Source: Sulfitobacter faviae
GTDB lineage: Bacteria > Pseudomonadota > Alphaproteobacteria > Rhodobacterales > Rhodobacteraceae
Direction: 5' to 3'
DNA: 64,000 nt
Assembly (NCBI RefSeq): GCF_029870955.1
Contig: NZ_PGFQ01000001.1
Span: 1,798,001 to 1,862,000 of the forward strand
How positions within the stretch are numbered: the stretch's first letter is position 1; every line of letters starts with the position of its first letter. Shown here one piece after another: positions 17,455 to 26,395 of this stretch. The position numbers and the translations under genes are program-made. The notes beneath the pieces are model-generated. The model saw only the letters and a list, made by a program, of their open reading frames with translations. It was not told where the DNA came from and made no database searches.

Positions 17455-17886
17455 GTGATTCAAGAATTCAAGGATTTCATCGCCAAGGGGAATGTCATGG
17501 ACATGGCCGTTGGTATCATCATCGGCGCGGCCTTCACAGCGATCGTGTCGTCACTGGTGGCCGATCTGATCAACCCGATCATCGGGCTTTTCACCGGCGG
17601 GGTGGATTTCACCAATAACTATGCCGTGCTGTCGGGCGATGTGCCTGCGACCGCTTCGCTAGAGCAGGCGCGGGAGGCGGGGGCGTCGGTCTTTGCCTAT
17701 GGCTCGTTCCTGATGGCCGTGATCAACTTTTTCATCATCGCCTTCGTGGTCTTCATCTTGGTGAAGATGGTGAACCGGGTGAAGGCGGCAGCGGAAAAGC
17801 CGGATGAGGTGGCACCAGAGGTCAAGACCGGCCCATCGCAGCTCGATGTATTGCTGGAAATTCGAGACGCTTTGAAGGCGCGCTGA
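17455..17886 (+). CDS. mscL: Large-conductance mechanosensitive channel MscL
   Basis: The 143-residue channel subunit forms a homopentamer in the inner membrane that opens under osmotic down-shock. Landmarks are the N-terminal amphipathic helix ([18 protein letters not shown]), the pore helix [20 protein letters not shown], a periplasmic loop, the second helix [20 protein letters not shown] and the charged C-terminal bundle. The start is GTG at 17455. It is followed by a strong terminator, so it is probably monocistronic. Confidence 0.96.
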   Translation: MIQEFKDFIAKGNVMDMAVGIIIGAAFTAIVSSLVADLINPIIGLFTGGVDFTNNYAVLSGDVPATASLEQAREAGASVFAYGSFLMAVINFFIIAFVVFILVKMVNRVKAAAEKPDEVAPEVKTGPSQLDVLLEIRDALKAR

Positions 17887-17904
17887 GCGCTGCTTTCGAA
17901 ATGG

Positions 17905-17936
17905 AAAGGCCCGCCAATCTGGCGGGCCTTTTGTTT
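17905..17936 (+). terminator. Intrinsic terminator after mscL
   Basis: AAAGGCCCGCCA and TGGCGGGCCTT form an 11-bp stem with a very short loop, then TTTTGTTT. It may also serve the convergent ald gene. Confidence 0.88.
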
Positions 17937-17948
17937 GGCCGCTGACGT

Positions 17949-19067
17949 TCAGCCCGCGATGGCCTGATCCGCGGTGATGCTGTCGATCCCAAGCGCTTCG
18001 CCCACGGCGGCATAGGTCAGCTTGCCCGCGTGGACGTTCAGCCCGGCCTTGAGGTGCGGGTCATCCGCGCAGGCCTGTTTCCAGCCCTTGTCGGCCAGTG
18101 CCAGCATGAAGGGCATGGTGGCGTTGCCAAGCGCGATGGTCGAGGTGCGCGCCACGGCGCCGGGCATATTGGCCACGCAGTAGTGCATGATGCCGTCGAC
18201 CTCATAAACCGGGTCTTGGTGCGTCGTCGCCTTGGAAGTCTCGAAGCAGCCGCCTTGGTCGATGGCCACGTCAACCAGCGCCGCGCCGGGTTTGAGTTCC
18301 GACAGTTGCGCGCGGCTGATCAGTTTGGGGGCCGCGGCCCCGGGGATCAGCACCGCGCCGATGATCATATCGGCCTCACGCGCCAGTTCGATGGTGTTGC
18401 CCGCGCTGGCATAGGCGGTTTTGAAGGTGCCGCCATAGATGTCATCGAGATAGCGCATCCGGGGCAAGGAGCGGTCGAGCACGGTCACATCCGCGCCCAT
18501 GCCCGCGGCGATGCGGGCCGCATGGGTGCCGACGACGCCGCCGCCGATGACCATGACCTTAGCCGGGCCGACACCGGGCACGCCGCCCATCAGCACGCCG
18601 CGCCCGCCATTGGCCTTTTGCAGCGTCCATGCGCCGACCTGCGGGGCCAGACGGCCCGCGACCTCGGACATTGGGGCCAGCAGGGGCAGGCCGCCATTGC
18701 GGTCGGTCACGGTTTCATAGGCAATCGCCGTACAGCCCGAGGCCAGCAGGTCGTGGGTTTGATCCGGGTCGGGCGCGAGGTGCAGATAGGTAAAGAGCAA
18801 TTGCCCTTCGCGCAGCATCTTGCGTTCGCCCGCCTGCGGCTCCTTCACCTTGACGATCATGTCGGCTGTGGCAAAGATCTCCTCGGCCGTGTCGATGATG
18901 CGCGCCCCGGCGGCGGTGTAATCCGCATCTTCGAAGCCCGCGCCGACCCCGGCCCCCGCCTGCACGATAACCTCATGCCCATGGGCGATGGCTTCTTGTG
19001 CGGCATTGGGCGTCAGGCCGACGCGGAATTCCTGCGGTTTGATTTCTGTCGGGCATCCGATTTTCAT
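17949..19067 (-). CDS. ald: Alanine dehydrogenase
   Basis: NAD-dependent alanine dehydrogenase converts L-alanine to pyruvate and ammonia. The 372-residue product shows KIGCPTEIKPQEFRVGLTP, VKVKEPQ with the substrate-binding Lys, LLFTYLHLAPD with the catalytic His, the NAD fold (VMVIGGGVVGTHAARIAAG) and VDVAIDQGGCFETSKATTH. The start at 19067 has GGAGGAGGAA directly upstream; a longer start at 19106 is unlikely. It is divergent from an Lrp/AsnC regulator, the usual arrangement for substrate-induced ald control. A Tat or Sec signal is absent, as expected for a cytosolic enzyme. Confidence 0.96.
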   Translation of the reverse strand: MKIGCPTEIKPQEFRVGLTPNAAQEAIAHGHEVIVQAGAGVGAGFEDADYTAAGARIIDTAEEIFATADMIVKVKEPQAGERKMLREGQLLFTYLHLAPDPDQTHDLLASGCTAIAYETVTDRNGGLPLLAPMSEVAGRLAPQVGAWTLQKANGGRGVLMGGVPGVGPAKVMVIGGGVVGTHAARIAAGMGADVTVLDRSLPRMRYLDDIYGGTFKTAYASAGNTIELAREADMIIGAVLIPGAAAPKLISRAQLSELKPGAALVDVAIDQGGCFETSKATTHQDPVYEVDGIMHYCVANMPGAVARTSTIALGNATMPFMLALADKGWKQACADDPHLKAGLNVHAGKLTYAAVGEALGIDSITADQAIAG

Positions 19068-19205
19068 GGGGGTTCCTCCTCCTCCGTAGTGGGACAGGGC
19101 TATCATATCTGCCGTGCATATCGCTGCGAAATTGGGGTCGCCAAGGGGCGCATCCTTCGAATATAATCGCGCTGGATTGCTTCCTCACGCGAAAGTATTG
19201 CGCAT
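19068..19205. promoter_or_regulatory. ald/Lrp divergent promoter region
   Basis: This 138-nt gap separates divergent ald and the Lrp-type gene and must hold both promoters. AT-rich stretches (TCGAATATAATCG at about 19156-19168) are suited to Lrp-family binding. No precise operator can be assigned by eye. Confidence 0.5.
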
Positions 19206-19664
19206 ATGGGCTTGGATGAGATTGATCGGCGTGTTTTGCGGGCTTTGCAGCGCAATGGGCGGATGTCCAATGCCGAACTGTCAGAGGTGGTGCATCTGTC
19301 ACCCTCGGCCTGTCATCGCCGTGTACAGCGGTTGGAGAAGGAAGGGTATATCCGCGATTATGTGGCCCTTTTGGACCCGCGCAAGCTGGATATGCCGACG
19401 ACGGTCTTTGTGGAGATCACTCTACAGGCGCAGGCCGAAGAGGTGTTGGAGGCCTTCGAGAAGTCGGTCTCGCGCATTCCCGATGTGTTGGAGTGTCACC
19501 TGATGGCCGGGACGGCGGATTACCTGTTGAAGATCGTGGCCGAAAATACCGAAGATTTCGCCCGTATTCACCGCCAGCATTTGGCGCGGCTGCCGGGGGT
19601 GGCACAGATGCAGTCGAGTTTTGCGCTCAGGACGGTGTGCAAGACCACCGCGCTGCCGGTGTAG
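19206..19664 (+). CDS. Lrp/AsnC-family transcriptional regulator (probable ald regulator)
   Basis: The 152-residue regulator has the N-terminal winged HTH (EIDRRVLRALQRNGRMSNAE, LSPSACHRRVQRLEKEGYI) and a C-terminal RAM/ligand-binding domain (FVEITLQAQAEEVLEAFEKS, ECHLMAGTADYLLKIVAEN). Lrp-family proteins bind amino acids and form octamers around DNA. Its position head-to-head with alanine dehydrogenase makes L-alanine-responsive activation of ald the likely job, as in AldR-type systems of other bacteria. It is followed by its own terminator. Confidence 0.92.
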   Translation: MGLDEIDRRVLRALQRNGRMSNAELSEVVHLSPSACHRRVQRLEKEGYIRDYVALLDPRKLDMPTTVFVEITLQAQAEEVLEAFEKSVSRIPDVLECHLMAGTADYLLKIVAENTEDFARIHRQHLARLPGVAQMQSSFALRTVCKTTALPV

Positions 19665-19701
19665 TTGGAAAGCCCGGAATCAAGGCCGAAGGCCGCCGGG
19701 C

Positions 19702-19735
19702 AGCGCCAGACCGCCCGGACGGGCTGGCGCTTTTG
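19702..19735 (+). terminator. Intrinsic terminator after the Lrp-type gene
   Basis: AGCGCCA pairs with TGGCGCT and GCCC with GGGC, with a small bulge, followed by TTTT. The rest of the 255-nt gap to rpsU holds no gene that I can support. Confidence 0.75.
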
Positions 19736-19852
19736 CTGAGGTCGTGCCGTCCTGAAGTATTTCTCAAGCGCAGCTACCATAAACTGCCCAATCGAAGGGA
19801 TTTCGAGCGCCTTCCCGCGGTCTGGCGCCGCCCGGCTCCGCTGCGCTCCCCC

Positions 19853-19890
19853 ACAAAACAAAACCCCCGCTGCCATGGGCACCGGGGGTT
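19853..19890 (-). terminator. Intrinsic terminator of rpsU
   Basis: On the minus strand, AACCCCC and GGGGGTT arms enclose a GGTGCCCATGGCAGC loop that can itself pair, followed by TTTTGTTTTG. It lies 30 nt after the rpsU stop. Confidence 0.82.
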
Positions 19891-19919
19891 CTATATCTGT
19901 CGCGTGTCGCGGGGATGAT

Positions 19920-20126
19920 TTACATCATACCTTCGCGTTGCGCTTTTTTGCGTGCCAGTTTACGGGCACGGCGGATCGCTTCAGCTTTCTCGCGCGCTTT
20001 TTTCTCGGACGGTTTCTCGAAATGTTGCTTGAGCTTCATTTCACGGAAAACGCCTTCGCGCTGGAGCTTTTTCTTCAGAGCCCGGAGGGCCTGATCGACG
20101 TTGTTGTCGCGAACACTAACCTGCAT
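19920..20126 (-). CDS. rpsU: Ribosomal protein bS21
   Basis: The 68-residue small-subunit protein bS21 is recognised by [40 protein letters not shown] and a C-terminal Arg/Lys-rich helix. It takes part in mRNA recruitment during initiation. It is divergent from the COQ9-family gene, an arrangement so frequent that the COQ9 family was once described as the rpsU-divergent family. Confidence 0.97.
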   Translation of the reverse strand: MQVSVRDNNVDQALRALKKKLQREGVFREMKLKQHFEKPSEKKAREKAEAIRRARKLARKKAQREGMM

Positions 20127-20236
20127 GTGGTTGTCACCACCTTTCTAGGATAAAGTTGCAAGGAATTGCAGGAAATGGGCCTATAACAGCCTATATCACG
20201 TTTGTCTACCCCATCACGCCCCGATAGGAGCCCGCC

Positions 20237-20929
20237 ATGACACCGCCCAAGGCCGACCCAAAGGACCAATTGCTGGATGCCGCATTGATGCATGTGCCGT
20301 TTGACGGCTGGTCGCCCGCGACCTTCAACGCCGCGATCAAGGACAGCGGTCTGGACCCGGCGCTGGCCCGTGCGGTCTGCCCGCGCGGGGCGGTCGATCT
20401 CGCGGTGGCCTATCACCGGCGCGGCGATGCCAAAATGGTCGAAGGTTTGACGCAGGCCGATCTGTCGGCGCTGCGCTTCAGGGACCGTATCGCCAAGGCC
20501 GTGCGCTTGCGGCTCGAAGCGGGGGATCGTGAGGCGATCCGCCGGGGCAGCACACTGTTTGCTCTGCCGCATCACGCCCCCGAAGGGGCCGGGCTGATCT
20601 GGGAGACCAGCGATAAGATTTGGACCGCGCTTGGCGATACCTCGGAGGATGTGAACTGGTACAGCAAACGGGCCACGCTGTCGGGGGTCTATTCGGCCAC
20701 GCTGCTTTACTGGCTGGGGGATGCCAGTGAGGGGCATCAGGCGACATGGTCGTTCCTCGACCGGCGCATCGACGATGTGATGCAGATCGAAAAGCTCAAA
20801 TCCCATGTGCGCGAAAGCCCGACGCTGAGCCGTCTCATGGCCGGGCCGAACTGGCTGTTGAGCCATATCAAGGCCCCGCGCGGGCAAGGTGACCCCGATC
20901 TGCCGGGCCGTTGGACGCCGCCGAGCTAA
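20237..20929 (+). CDS. COQ9-family protein (ubiquinone biosynthesis accessory)
   Basis: The 230-residue protein is a bacterial COQ9 homologue with a TetR-like helical fold: KDQLLDAALMHVPFDGWSPA at the N-terminus, AVDLAVAYHRRGDAKMVEGL, and the C-terminal block VYSATLLYWLGDASEGHQAT, WSFLDRRIDDVMQIEK. COQ9 proteins bind lipids and assist a ubiquinone hydroxylation step. Divergent rpsU supports the assignment. AGGAG precedes the ATG at 20237. Bacterial family members have been studied little. Confidence 0.88.
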   Translation: MTPPKADPKDQLLDAALMHVPFDGWSPATFNAAIKDSGLDPALARAVCPRGAVDLAVAYHRRGDAKMVEGLTQADLSALRFRDRIAKAVRLRLEAGDREAIRRGSTLFALPHHAPEGAGLIWETSDKIWTALGDTSEDVNWYSKRATLSGVYSATLLYWLGDASEGHQATWSFLDRRIDDVMQIEKLKSHVRESPTLSRLMAGPNWLLSHIKAPRGQGDPDLPGRWTPPS

Positions 20930-21001
20930 GGCGCGCTGCGGGCTTCCCCGCCCGCGCGGCAGGTGGTAGGGCGGGGCACCCGGTTTTACCACAGGCACCC
21001 G

Positions 21002-21736
21002 ATGACCAACCCGACCCTTCCGCTCATCGATATTGACAGCATCAGCTACACCCCCGGCGGCGCGCCGGTGCTGCGGGGCGTGAGCCTGAGCTCAGATGCC
21101 GCGCGGATCGGCATCGTGGGCCGCAACGGCTCGGGCAAGACCTCTTTCGCGCGGGTTCTGTCGGGGCTGGTGGCTGCCGATGAAGGGCAGGTGCGGATTG
21201 CCGGGGTCGATGTGGCCCGTGACCGCCGCCGCGCGATCGGGGCGGTGGGCATCCTGTTTCAGAACCCGGACCATCAGATCATCTTTCCCACCGTGGAAGA
21301 GGAAATCGCCTTTGGTCTGCGGCAGATGGGCCAATCCAAGGCCGAGGCCGCGCGGGGCGTGGCGGCGATCCTTGGTCAATTCGACAAGCGCCATTGGGCG
21401 CAGGCGTCGATTCACCAACTCTCCCAAGGGCAGCGGCAGTTGGTTTGCCTGATGGCAGTCTTGGCGATGCAGCCGCGGGTGGTGGTGTTGGACGAACCCT
21501 TTGCCGGGCTCGACATCCCCACGCGGTTGCACCTCGAACGGGTTTTGGCGGGGCTGGACCTGACGCTGGTCCATATCACCCACGATCCGGCGGCGGTGGC
21601 GGCATACGATCACGTTCTCTGGCTGGAGCGCGGCGAGGTCGTTCAGCAAGGCAGCGCCCGCCCGGTGCTGCGCGCCTTTGAGACGCGGATGAAGGAATTG
21701 GGGGCGAGCGATGATCTCTCTGACCTCGCCGGTTGA
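21002..21736 (+). CDS. bioM: Biotin ECF transporter ATPase BioM
   Basis: ATPase of the energy-coupling-factor biotin importer, 244 residues. It has Walker A GIVGRNGSGKTSFARVLSG, Q-loop LFQNPDHQIIFPTVEEEIAF, signature HQLSQGQRQLVCLMAVL, Walker B PRVVVLDEPFAGLD and the switch His in LVHITHDPAAV. The QNPDxQ and VxxDVAFG-like block is typical of ECF ATPases. It overlaps bioN by 26 nt and starts an apparent bioM-bioN-bioY operon. The ATG at 21002 is preferred over an upstream in-frame codon. Confidence 0.9.
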   Translation: MTNPTLPLIDIDSISYTPGGAPVLRGVSLSSDAARIGIVGRNGSGKTSFARVLSGLVAADEGQVRIAGVDVARDRRRAIGAVGILFQNPDHQIIFPTVEEEIAFGLRQMGQSKAEAARGVAAILGQFDKRHWAQASIHQLSQGQRQLVCLMAVLAMQPRVVVLDEPFAGLDIPTRLHLERVLAGLDLTLVHITHDPAAVAAYDHVLWLERGEVVQQGSARPVLRAFETRMKELGASDDLSDLAG

Positions 21737-22307
21737 AACCCGCGCCCATGGCTGGCCCGCCGGGGCCAAACTGGGGGCGCTCTGCGTGGCCACGCTGCTG
21801 CTCTTCGGGGTGGAGGAGCCGGTTTGGCAAATCCTCTTCTGCGCTGGGATGCTGCTGCTCTATGCCCTGCCGGGGCGGGCCTTCCTGCGGGCCGGGTTGG
21901 GGCGTCTGTGGATGCTTTGGCCTTTCGTCGGGCTGATCCTGCTGTGGCATGTCCTGACCGACGATGCGGAGGCGGGGCTTGTGATCGCGCTACGGATGGT
22001 CACCGCCGTGGGGCTTGCGAACCTCGTCACCATGACCACCAAGCTCAGCGATATGATGGGGGTGGTGCATTGGCTCGCCGCCCCGCTGCGCCGTTTCGGG
22101 CTGCGCACGCGCAGCCTTGAGTTGGCCGTGGCGCTGGTGGTGCGTTTCACCCCGGTGCTGGCGGCCAAGGGGCAGATGCTGTCGCTGGCGTGGCGGGCGC
22201 GGTCGCGCAGGCGGGCGGGCTGGCGCGTGGTGATGCCCTTCACGGTTCTGGCCATCGACGACGCCGAACATGTGGCCGAGGCGCTGCGCGCGCGGGGCGG
22301 GCTGTAA
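21711..22307 (+). CDS. bioN: Biotin ECF transporter transmembrane subunit BioN
   Basis: The 198-residue T-component spans the membrane with about five helices (LGALCVATLLLFGVEEPVWQ, LWMLWPFVGLILLWHVLTDD) and carries the two Ala-Arg-Gly coupling motifs near the C-terminus, here ARSRRRAGWR and ALRARGGL. It couples BioM ATP hydrolysis to BioY. The start overlaps the 3' end of bioM, which suggests translational coupling. Confidence 0.88.
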   Translation: MISLTSPVETRAHGWPAGAKLGALCVATLLLFGVEEPVWQILFCAGMLLLYALPGRAFLRAGLGRLWMLWPFVGLILLWHVLTDDAEAGLVIALRMVTAVGLANLVTMTTKLSDMMGVVHWLAAPLRRFGLRTRSLELAVALVVRFTPVLAAKGQMLSLAWRARSRRRAGWRVVMPFTVLAIDDAEHVAEALRARGGL

Positions 22308-22368
22308 TGCTTGACCGGGGCAGGGGGGTGGCCTAGGCAATGGAAAATTCAACCCAAGGATCCTTCCA

Positions 22369-22914
22369 ATGGAACGCAATCTGACCATGATCGCCCTCTT
22401 TGCCGCGTTGATCGCGGCGCTGGGCCTGATTCCGAAATTCACGCTTGGCTTCGGCGTGCCAATCACAGCGCAGTCGCTGGGCGTCATGCTCTGCGGCACG
22501 GTGCTGGGCGCATGGCGCGGTGGCCTTGCGGCGCTTTTGTTCGTGGCGCTGGTGGCGCTGGGCCTGCCGCTTCTGGCCGGGGGCCGTGGCGGTCTGGGCG
22601 TCTTTGCCTCGCCGACCGTGGGTTTCCTCGTCGGCTTCCCGATCGGGGCTTTCGTGACCGGCTTTATCATGGACCAGTGGCGCAGCGCGCCGGTGGGCCT
22701 CGCGGCTGGGGTTTCGGCGGTCTTGGGCGGCATCCTTGTGGTCTATGCCTTCGGCATCTTCGGCATGATGATGACGCTGAACAAAACGATGGTCGAGGCG
22801 ACCCTGCTGGTTCAAGCCTTCATTCCCGGTGACCTGATCAAGGCTGTGCTGGCGGGGTTCATCACCTCCGGTCTGGCCAAAGCGCGCCCGGCAAGCCTGC
22901 TGTCGCGCAGCTAA
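22369..22914 (+). CDS. bioY: Biotin-binding S-component BioY
   Basis: BioY is the substrate-binding membrane subunit for biotin. The 181-residue product has six hydrophobic helices and the family hallmark GVPITAQSLGVMLCGTVLGA, plus LPLLAGGRGGLGVFASPTVG. BioY can transport biotin on its own at low rate, but with BioMN affinity and rate rise. It lies 61 nt after bioN in the same direction, closing the operon. I see no clear BioR palindrome upstream of bioM. Confidence 0.94.
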   Translation: MERNLTMIALFAALIAALGLIPKFTLGFGVPITAQSLGVMLCGTVLGAWRGGLAALLFVALVALGLPLLAGGRGGLGVFASPTVGFLVGFPIGAFVTGFIMDQWRSAPVGLAAGVSAVLGGILVVYAFGIFGMMMTLNKTMVEATLLVQAFIPGDLIKAVLAGFITSGLAKARPASLLSRS

Positions 22915-22925
22915 GCTAAACGATT

Positions 22926-22950
22926 GGCCCGCTCCCCAAGGGGCGGGCCG
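22926..22950. terminator. GC-rich hairpin between bioY and the convergent thiolase gene
   Basis: GGCCCGC/TCCCC and GGGGCGGGCC arms pair around AA. There is no T run on either strand, so intrinsic termination is only possible. Confidence 0.4.
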
Positions 22951-22961
22951 CTACAGCCGCA

Positions 22962-24053
22962 TCAGCGCGGCAGAGCCGATCCCCCGGCGGCGGCAATCGC
23001 CGCCAAGCCGGTGCCTGATCCCCGCGCCACCAACTCATGCCAAAGCCGCACCGCATTGATCGCGCCCGAGGCGCCAATCGGATGCCCGCGCGCCAAGGCG
23101 CCGCCACCCCTGTTGACGATCCGCGGCGCGATCTCCGCGCCGGTGACGCAGGCGATGGCCTGCACGGCATAGGCCTCCATGATCTCGGCGCGGTGCAGGC
23201 CGCTGGCTTTCAATCCGCTTTGACGAAAGACTTCTCCGATGGCCACCAATGGGGCCAGTCCCGGTTCTTCGGGTATGCTGCCTTTCGTCGCCGCTGAGAT
23301 AAGTTCGACTTTCGGCAGGGCGAGGTCCGCTGCCACCCGCTCTGACACGACGATGCAAAAGGCCGCGGCATCGGCGGCGACGGCGGCATTGGCGGCGGTG
23401 ATGTCGCCGGAAAGCACCTTGGCCCGGCTGCAAAGCGCGGGGGAGCCGGCGGGTGAAGGCATCGGTTGAGACGCCCGCGAGCGGCACCAGTTCCGCTTCG
23501 GTTGGGGGCTGTGCGCGGGCTTTCGCGTGGCTTTCCACGGCCCAGTCATCCTGTTCTGCGCGGGAAATGCCTTGGGACCGGCCAAGCGCCGCGGCGGCCT
23601 CCGCCATGTCGGGGTCGCGTTCGGGCCATGGGGTAAAGGGCGCTTGGGTATAGGCCTCAGCCGGGCGGCCATCGGCGAAAGTGCGGTAGCGCAGCGGCTG
23701 GCGAGAGTAGCTCTCGGCCCCGCCCGCCACGACGATATCGGCGGCACCGGAAAGGACCATCTGTCGGGCCAGCGCCAGCGCATCCAATCCCCCGCGCATT
23801 GCCGGTCGATGCTCAAGCCTGCCACCTGTTCGGGCAGCCCCGCGGCCAAAGCGATGCTGCGCGCGGGGTTGCCGCCGGGGCCGAGGGCGGTGCTGCAAAT
23901 CACCTCGTCGACCTGCGCAGGGTCCAGCCCCGCGCGGCTAAGGGCAGCAGAAAGGACCGGCGCGGCAAGCTCGGGTAGGGAAAGATGTGCCAACGCACCG
24001 CCGCGCGGGGCGACCGGGCTGCGGCAGGCCGAGACGATATAGGCGCGGGTCAC
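22962..24053 (-). CDS. Thiolase-family acyl-CoA acetyltransferase (two apparent compensating frameshifts)
   Basis: A thiolase of about 363 residues once two breaks are repaired. The start region is TRAYIVSACRSPVAPRGGAL, the active-site Cys lies in LSIDRQCAGGLDA, and the C-terminal catalytic His and Cys regions are NRGGGALARGHPIGASGAIN and TGLAAIAAAGGSA. In that last block the usual Cys-x-Gly appears as AAAGGS, so the second catalytic Cys is not evident. Break one is in CCCCC at 23789-23793 (one base short); break two is in GGGGG at 23439-23443 (one base long). The reading frame between them is the correct family sequence (GGAESYSRQPLRYRTFADG). Its GTG start overlaps the stop of the AMP-ligase, so both are coupled. 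Confidence 0.8.
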   Translation of the reverse strand: MTRAYIVSACRSPVAPRGGALAHLSLPELAAPVLSAALSRAGLDPAQVDEVICSTALGPGGNPARSIALAAGLPEQVAGLSIDRQCAGDWMRWRWPDRWSFPVPPISSWRAGPRATLASRCATALSPMAARLRPIPKRPLPHGPNATPTWRRPPRRLAGPKAFPAQNRMTGPWKATRKPAHSPQPKRNWCRSRASQPMPSPAGSPALCSRAKVLSGDITAANAAVAADAAAFCIVVSERVAADLALPKVELISAATKGSIPEEPGLAPLVAIGEVFRQSGLKASGLHRAEIMEAYAVQAIACVTGAEIAPRIVNRGGGALARGHPIGASGAINAVRLWHELVARGSGTGLAAIAAAGGSALPR

Positions 24054-25279
24054 CTTTGGCCCTCCACCCAGTCCGAGAGGGCGCGCAGGTCGGGCTTGCC
24101 CGAGGGCAGCAGGGGCAGGTCGGGGCAGAAGTAGACGCGCCGGGGGGAGGTGAGGGGCCCGAGCGTCGCGCGGCAATGGGCAATGATCTCTTCGGCGCGC
24201 GGCTCCCCTGCCGTGGCTTCGACTACCGCGACCAGATGCTGCCCTCGCAGCGCATCGTCTCGGGGCAGAACCGCGCAGGGCAGACCGGTTTCGGCGCTGA
24301 TCACGGCCTCTACCGTTTCGGGGAAAACCATCTGGTCGGCGATCTGCACCATGCGCTGCCGCCGCCCCCTGATCCAGAGGTTGCCCTTGGCATCCAGCGC
24401 GCCCATCTCACCCACGGTCACGAAGCCCTCCTGCCAGCGGGTCTCATCGCTGTGGCCCAGGGCGTAGCCATCGAAGAGGTAGGGGCTGCGCACCCAGATC
24501 TCACCAACATCAGTAGCGGGTTCACCCTCCGCATTCATCAAACGCAGCTCGACACCGGGGTAGGGGCGGCCCACCGCGCCTTCGGGCGTATTGGCATCGG
24601 CCAGCGTGATAAAACTCGTCTCCGCCGCGCCGTAGAAAACATGCACCGCCGCCTGGGGGCAGAGCCGCCCCAGCACCGCCCGGGTTGCCGTATCGAGCGC
24701 GCCACCGCCGCAAAGGACCAAGCGCAGCGATGGCAGCGGGGTGGCGGCAGCGCGGGCAAGCAGGCGCAGCTGGGTCGGCGTGGCATAGAGGGTCGTCGCC
24801 CCGGCCTCGGCGATCCGCTCTGCCTGCCGTCGGGGGGCGTGATCCGCCAGCACATGCGCGTCGAGGCCAAGATGCAGCGCTTCCAGCACCGCATAGAGCG
24901 ATAGCGAATGGCTGAGCTGCCCCAACACGGCGACGCTGTCGCGGGGGGTAAAGGCGAAACGGTCAGCATTGACCTCAAAACTGGCGATCCAAGAGGCTTG
25001 GCTGCGTCGGACCGCCTTGGGCCGCCCCGACGCGCCGCCGGTGAGGGTGAGAAAGGCAGCGGGCGGGCAGGCGATGTCATCGGGCAGGGGCCGGTCGCTG
25101 AGGCAAAAGGGGGCCTGCTGGGTGATCGCTGTGGTTAGGGCCGCCAGCGCGTCGAAGGCCGGAGTGGCGGGCAGGGCGCGGAAGCTGTTGTGCTGGCCTT
25201 CGGGTGCGCGGGGCAATTCGCGCTCCCCTGCATAAAGCCGCGCGGCCTCATGCCATTTGAACCTGTCTTGCCCGCGCAT
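24050..25279 (-). CDS. Compact AMP-forming (class I adenylate-forming) ligase
   Basis: A 409-residue ANL-superfamily enzyme, about 100 residues shorter than ordinary acyl-CoA synthetases. The phosphate loop is [16 protein letters not shown], a variant of the usual TSGSTGxPKG. The YGxTE motif reads FYGAAETSFIT. The later motifs are GEIWVRSPYLFDGYALG, GFVTVGEMGALDAKGNLW and RGRRQRMVQIADQMVFPETV, with the C-terminal Lys in LLPSGKPDLRALS. It probably activates a small carboxylic acid as acyl-adenylate. It is coupled to the thiolase downstream (GTGA overlap), so the pair may form and cleave or extend an acyl-CoA. The substrate is unknown. Confidence 0.78.
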   Translation of the reverse strand: MRGQDRFKWHEAARLYAGERELPRAPEGQHNSFRALPATPAFDALAALTTAITQQAPFCLSDRPLPDDIACPPAAFLTLTGGASGRPKAVRRSQASWIASFEVNADRFAFTPRDSVAVLGQLSHSLSLYAVLEALHLGLDAHVLADHAPRRQAERIAEAGATTLYATPTQLRLLARAAATPLPSLRLVLCGGGALDTATRAVLGRLCPQAAVHVFYGAAETSFITLADANTPEGAVGRPYPGVELRLMNAEGEPATDVGEIWVRSPYLFDGYALGHSDETRWQEGFVTVGEMGALDAKGNLWIRGRRQRMVQIADQMVFPETVEAVISAETGLPCAVLPRDDALRGQHLVAVVEATAGEPRAEEIIAHCRATLGPLTSPRRVYFCPDLPLLPSGKPDLRALSDWVEGQR

Positions 25280-25376
25280 CCGCCTCTCCCTCTTCCGTCG
25301 GCTCTCAAATTCCGGGTGCACGCCCCGGGGCCGCCCGTTAGGCTGCGGCGAAACCAGACCCGAGGATACTTCAGAC

Positions 25377-26386
25377 ATGACAGAGACCATGCGTGCAATC
25401 GAAATCACCGAACCCGGCGGTCCGGACGTTCTGCAAGGCACCACCCGCCCGCGGCCCCAGCCGAAACACGGTCAGGTCATCATCAAGGTCGCCTATGCCG
25501 GGGTGAACCGCCCCGATGCGCTGCAACGCGCGGGCCGCTACGCGCCGCCTGCCACCGCCAGCGATCTGCCGGGGTTGGAGGCCTCGGGCGAGGTGGTCGA
25601 AGTCGGGCCGGGGTAACGACACTGGCCCCGGGCGATCTGGTCTGCGCCCTGCTGCCCGGCGGCGGCTATGCCGAATATGTCGCCACCCCCGCGGCGCATT
25701 GCCTGCCCATTCCCGAAGGCATGGGGCTGAAAGATGCCGCTTGCCTGCCTGAGACCTTCTTTACCGTCTGGTCGAACCTTTTCATGCGCGGTGGGCTGAA
25801 GGCCGGGGAGAAAGTGCTGATCCACGGCGGCTCTTCCGGGATCGGCACCACGGCGATTCAACTGGCGCGCATTTTGGGCGCGCGGGTCTTCGTGACCGCG
25901 GGCACCGATAGCAAATGCGCGGCCTGTATGAAGCTGGGGGCCGAGGTGGCGATCAACTACCGGGACACGGATTTCGTCGATGTTGTGCAGGCCGAGGGCG
26001 GCGCGGATGTGATCCTCGACATGGTGGGCGGCAGCTATATCAACCGCAACCTCAAGGCCTTGGCCGAGGACGGCAGGCTGGTGCAAATCGCGTTTCTGCA
26101 AGGGGCCAAGCAAGAGGTGAACTTTGTCACGCTGATGACCCGCCGCCTGACCATGACCGGATCAACCCTGCGCCCGCAGAGCGATCTGGCCAAGGCCCGG
26201 ATTGCAGAGGAGCTTTTGCAGAATGTCTGGCCCCTGTTGGAGCAGGGCCGCGTCGCGCCGGTGATGGACAGCACCTATGATCTGTCCGAGGCGAATGACG
26301 CGCACCGCCGGATGGAAGCCAGCGGCCATATCGGCAAGATCGTCCTGAAGGTGGGCGGTGAACTGCAGGGTGAAGAAGATCAGTAA
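25377..26386 (+). CDS. NAD(P)H quinone oxidoreductase, PIG3/zeta-crystallin type (frameshift near 25611)
   Basis: A medium-chain reductase/dehydrogenase family member without structural zinc, about 336 residues. The N-terminal GroES-like domain (AYAGVNRPDALQRAGRYAPP, LPGLEASGEVVEVGPG) ends at a TAA created by one missing G in GGGG at 25610-25613. Adding it gives GPGVTTLAPGDLVCALLPGG. The Rossmann part has VLIHGGSSGIGTTAIQLARI, MKLGAEVAINYRD and ILDMVGGSYINRNLKALAED. PIG3-type enzymes reduce quinones with NADPH. It is divergent from the AMP-ligase, with 97 nt between their starts. I read the break as a sequence error. Confidence 0.88.
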
Positions 26387-26395
26387 AACTTGAGA

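Noticed and set aside
22962..24053. Thiolase as a decayed pseudogene
   Set aside because: The two breaks compensate, both sit in C/G runs, and the sequence between and around them is well preserved, so miscalls are more likely.
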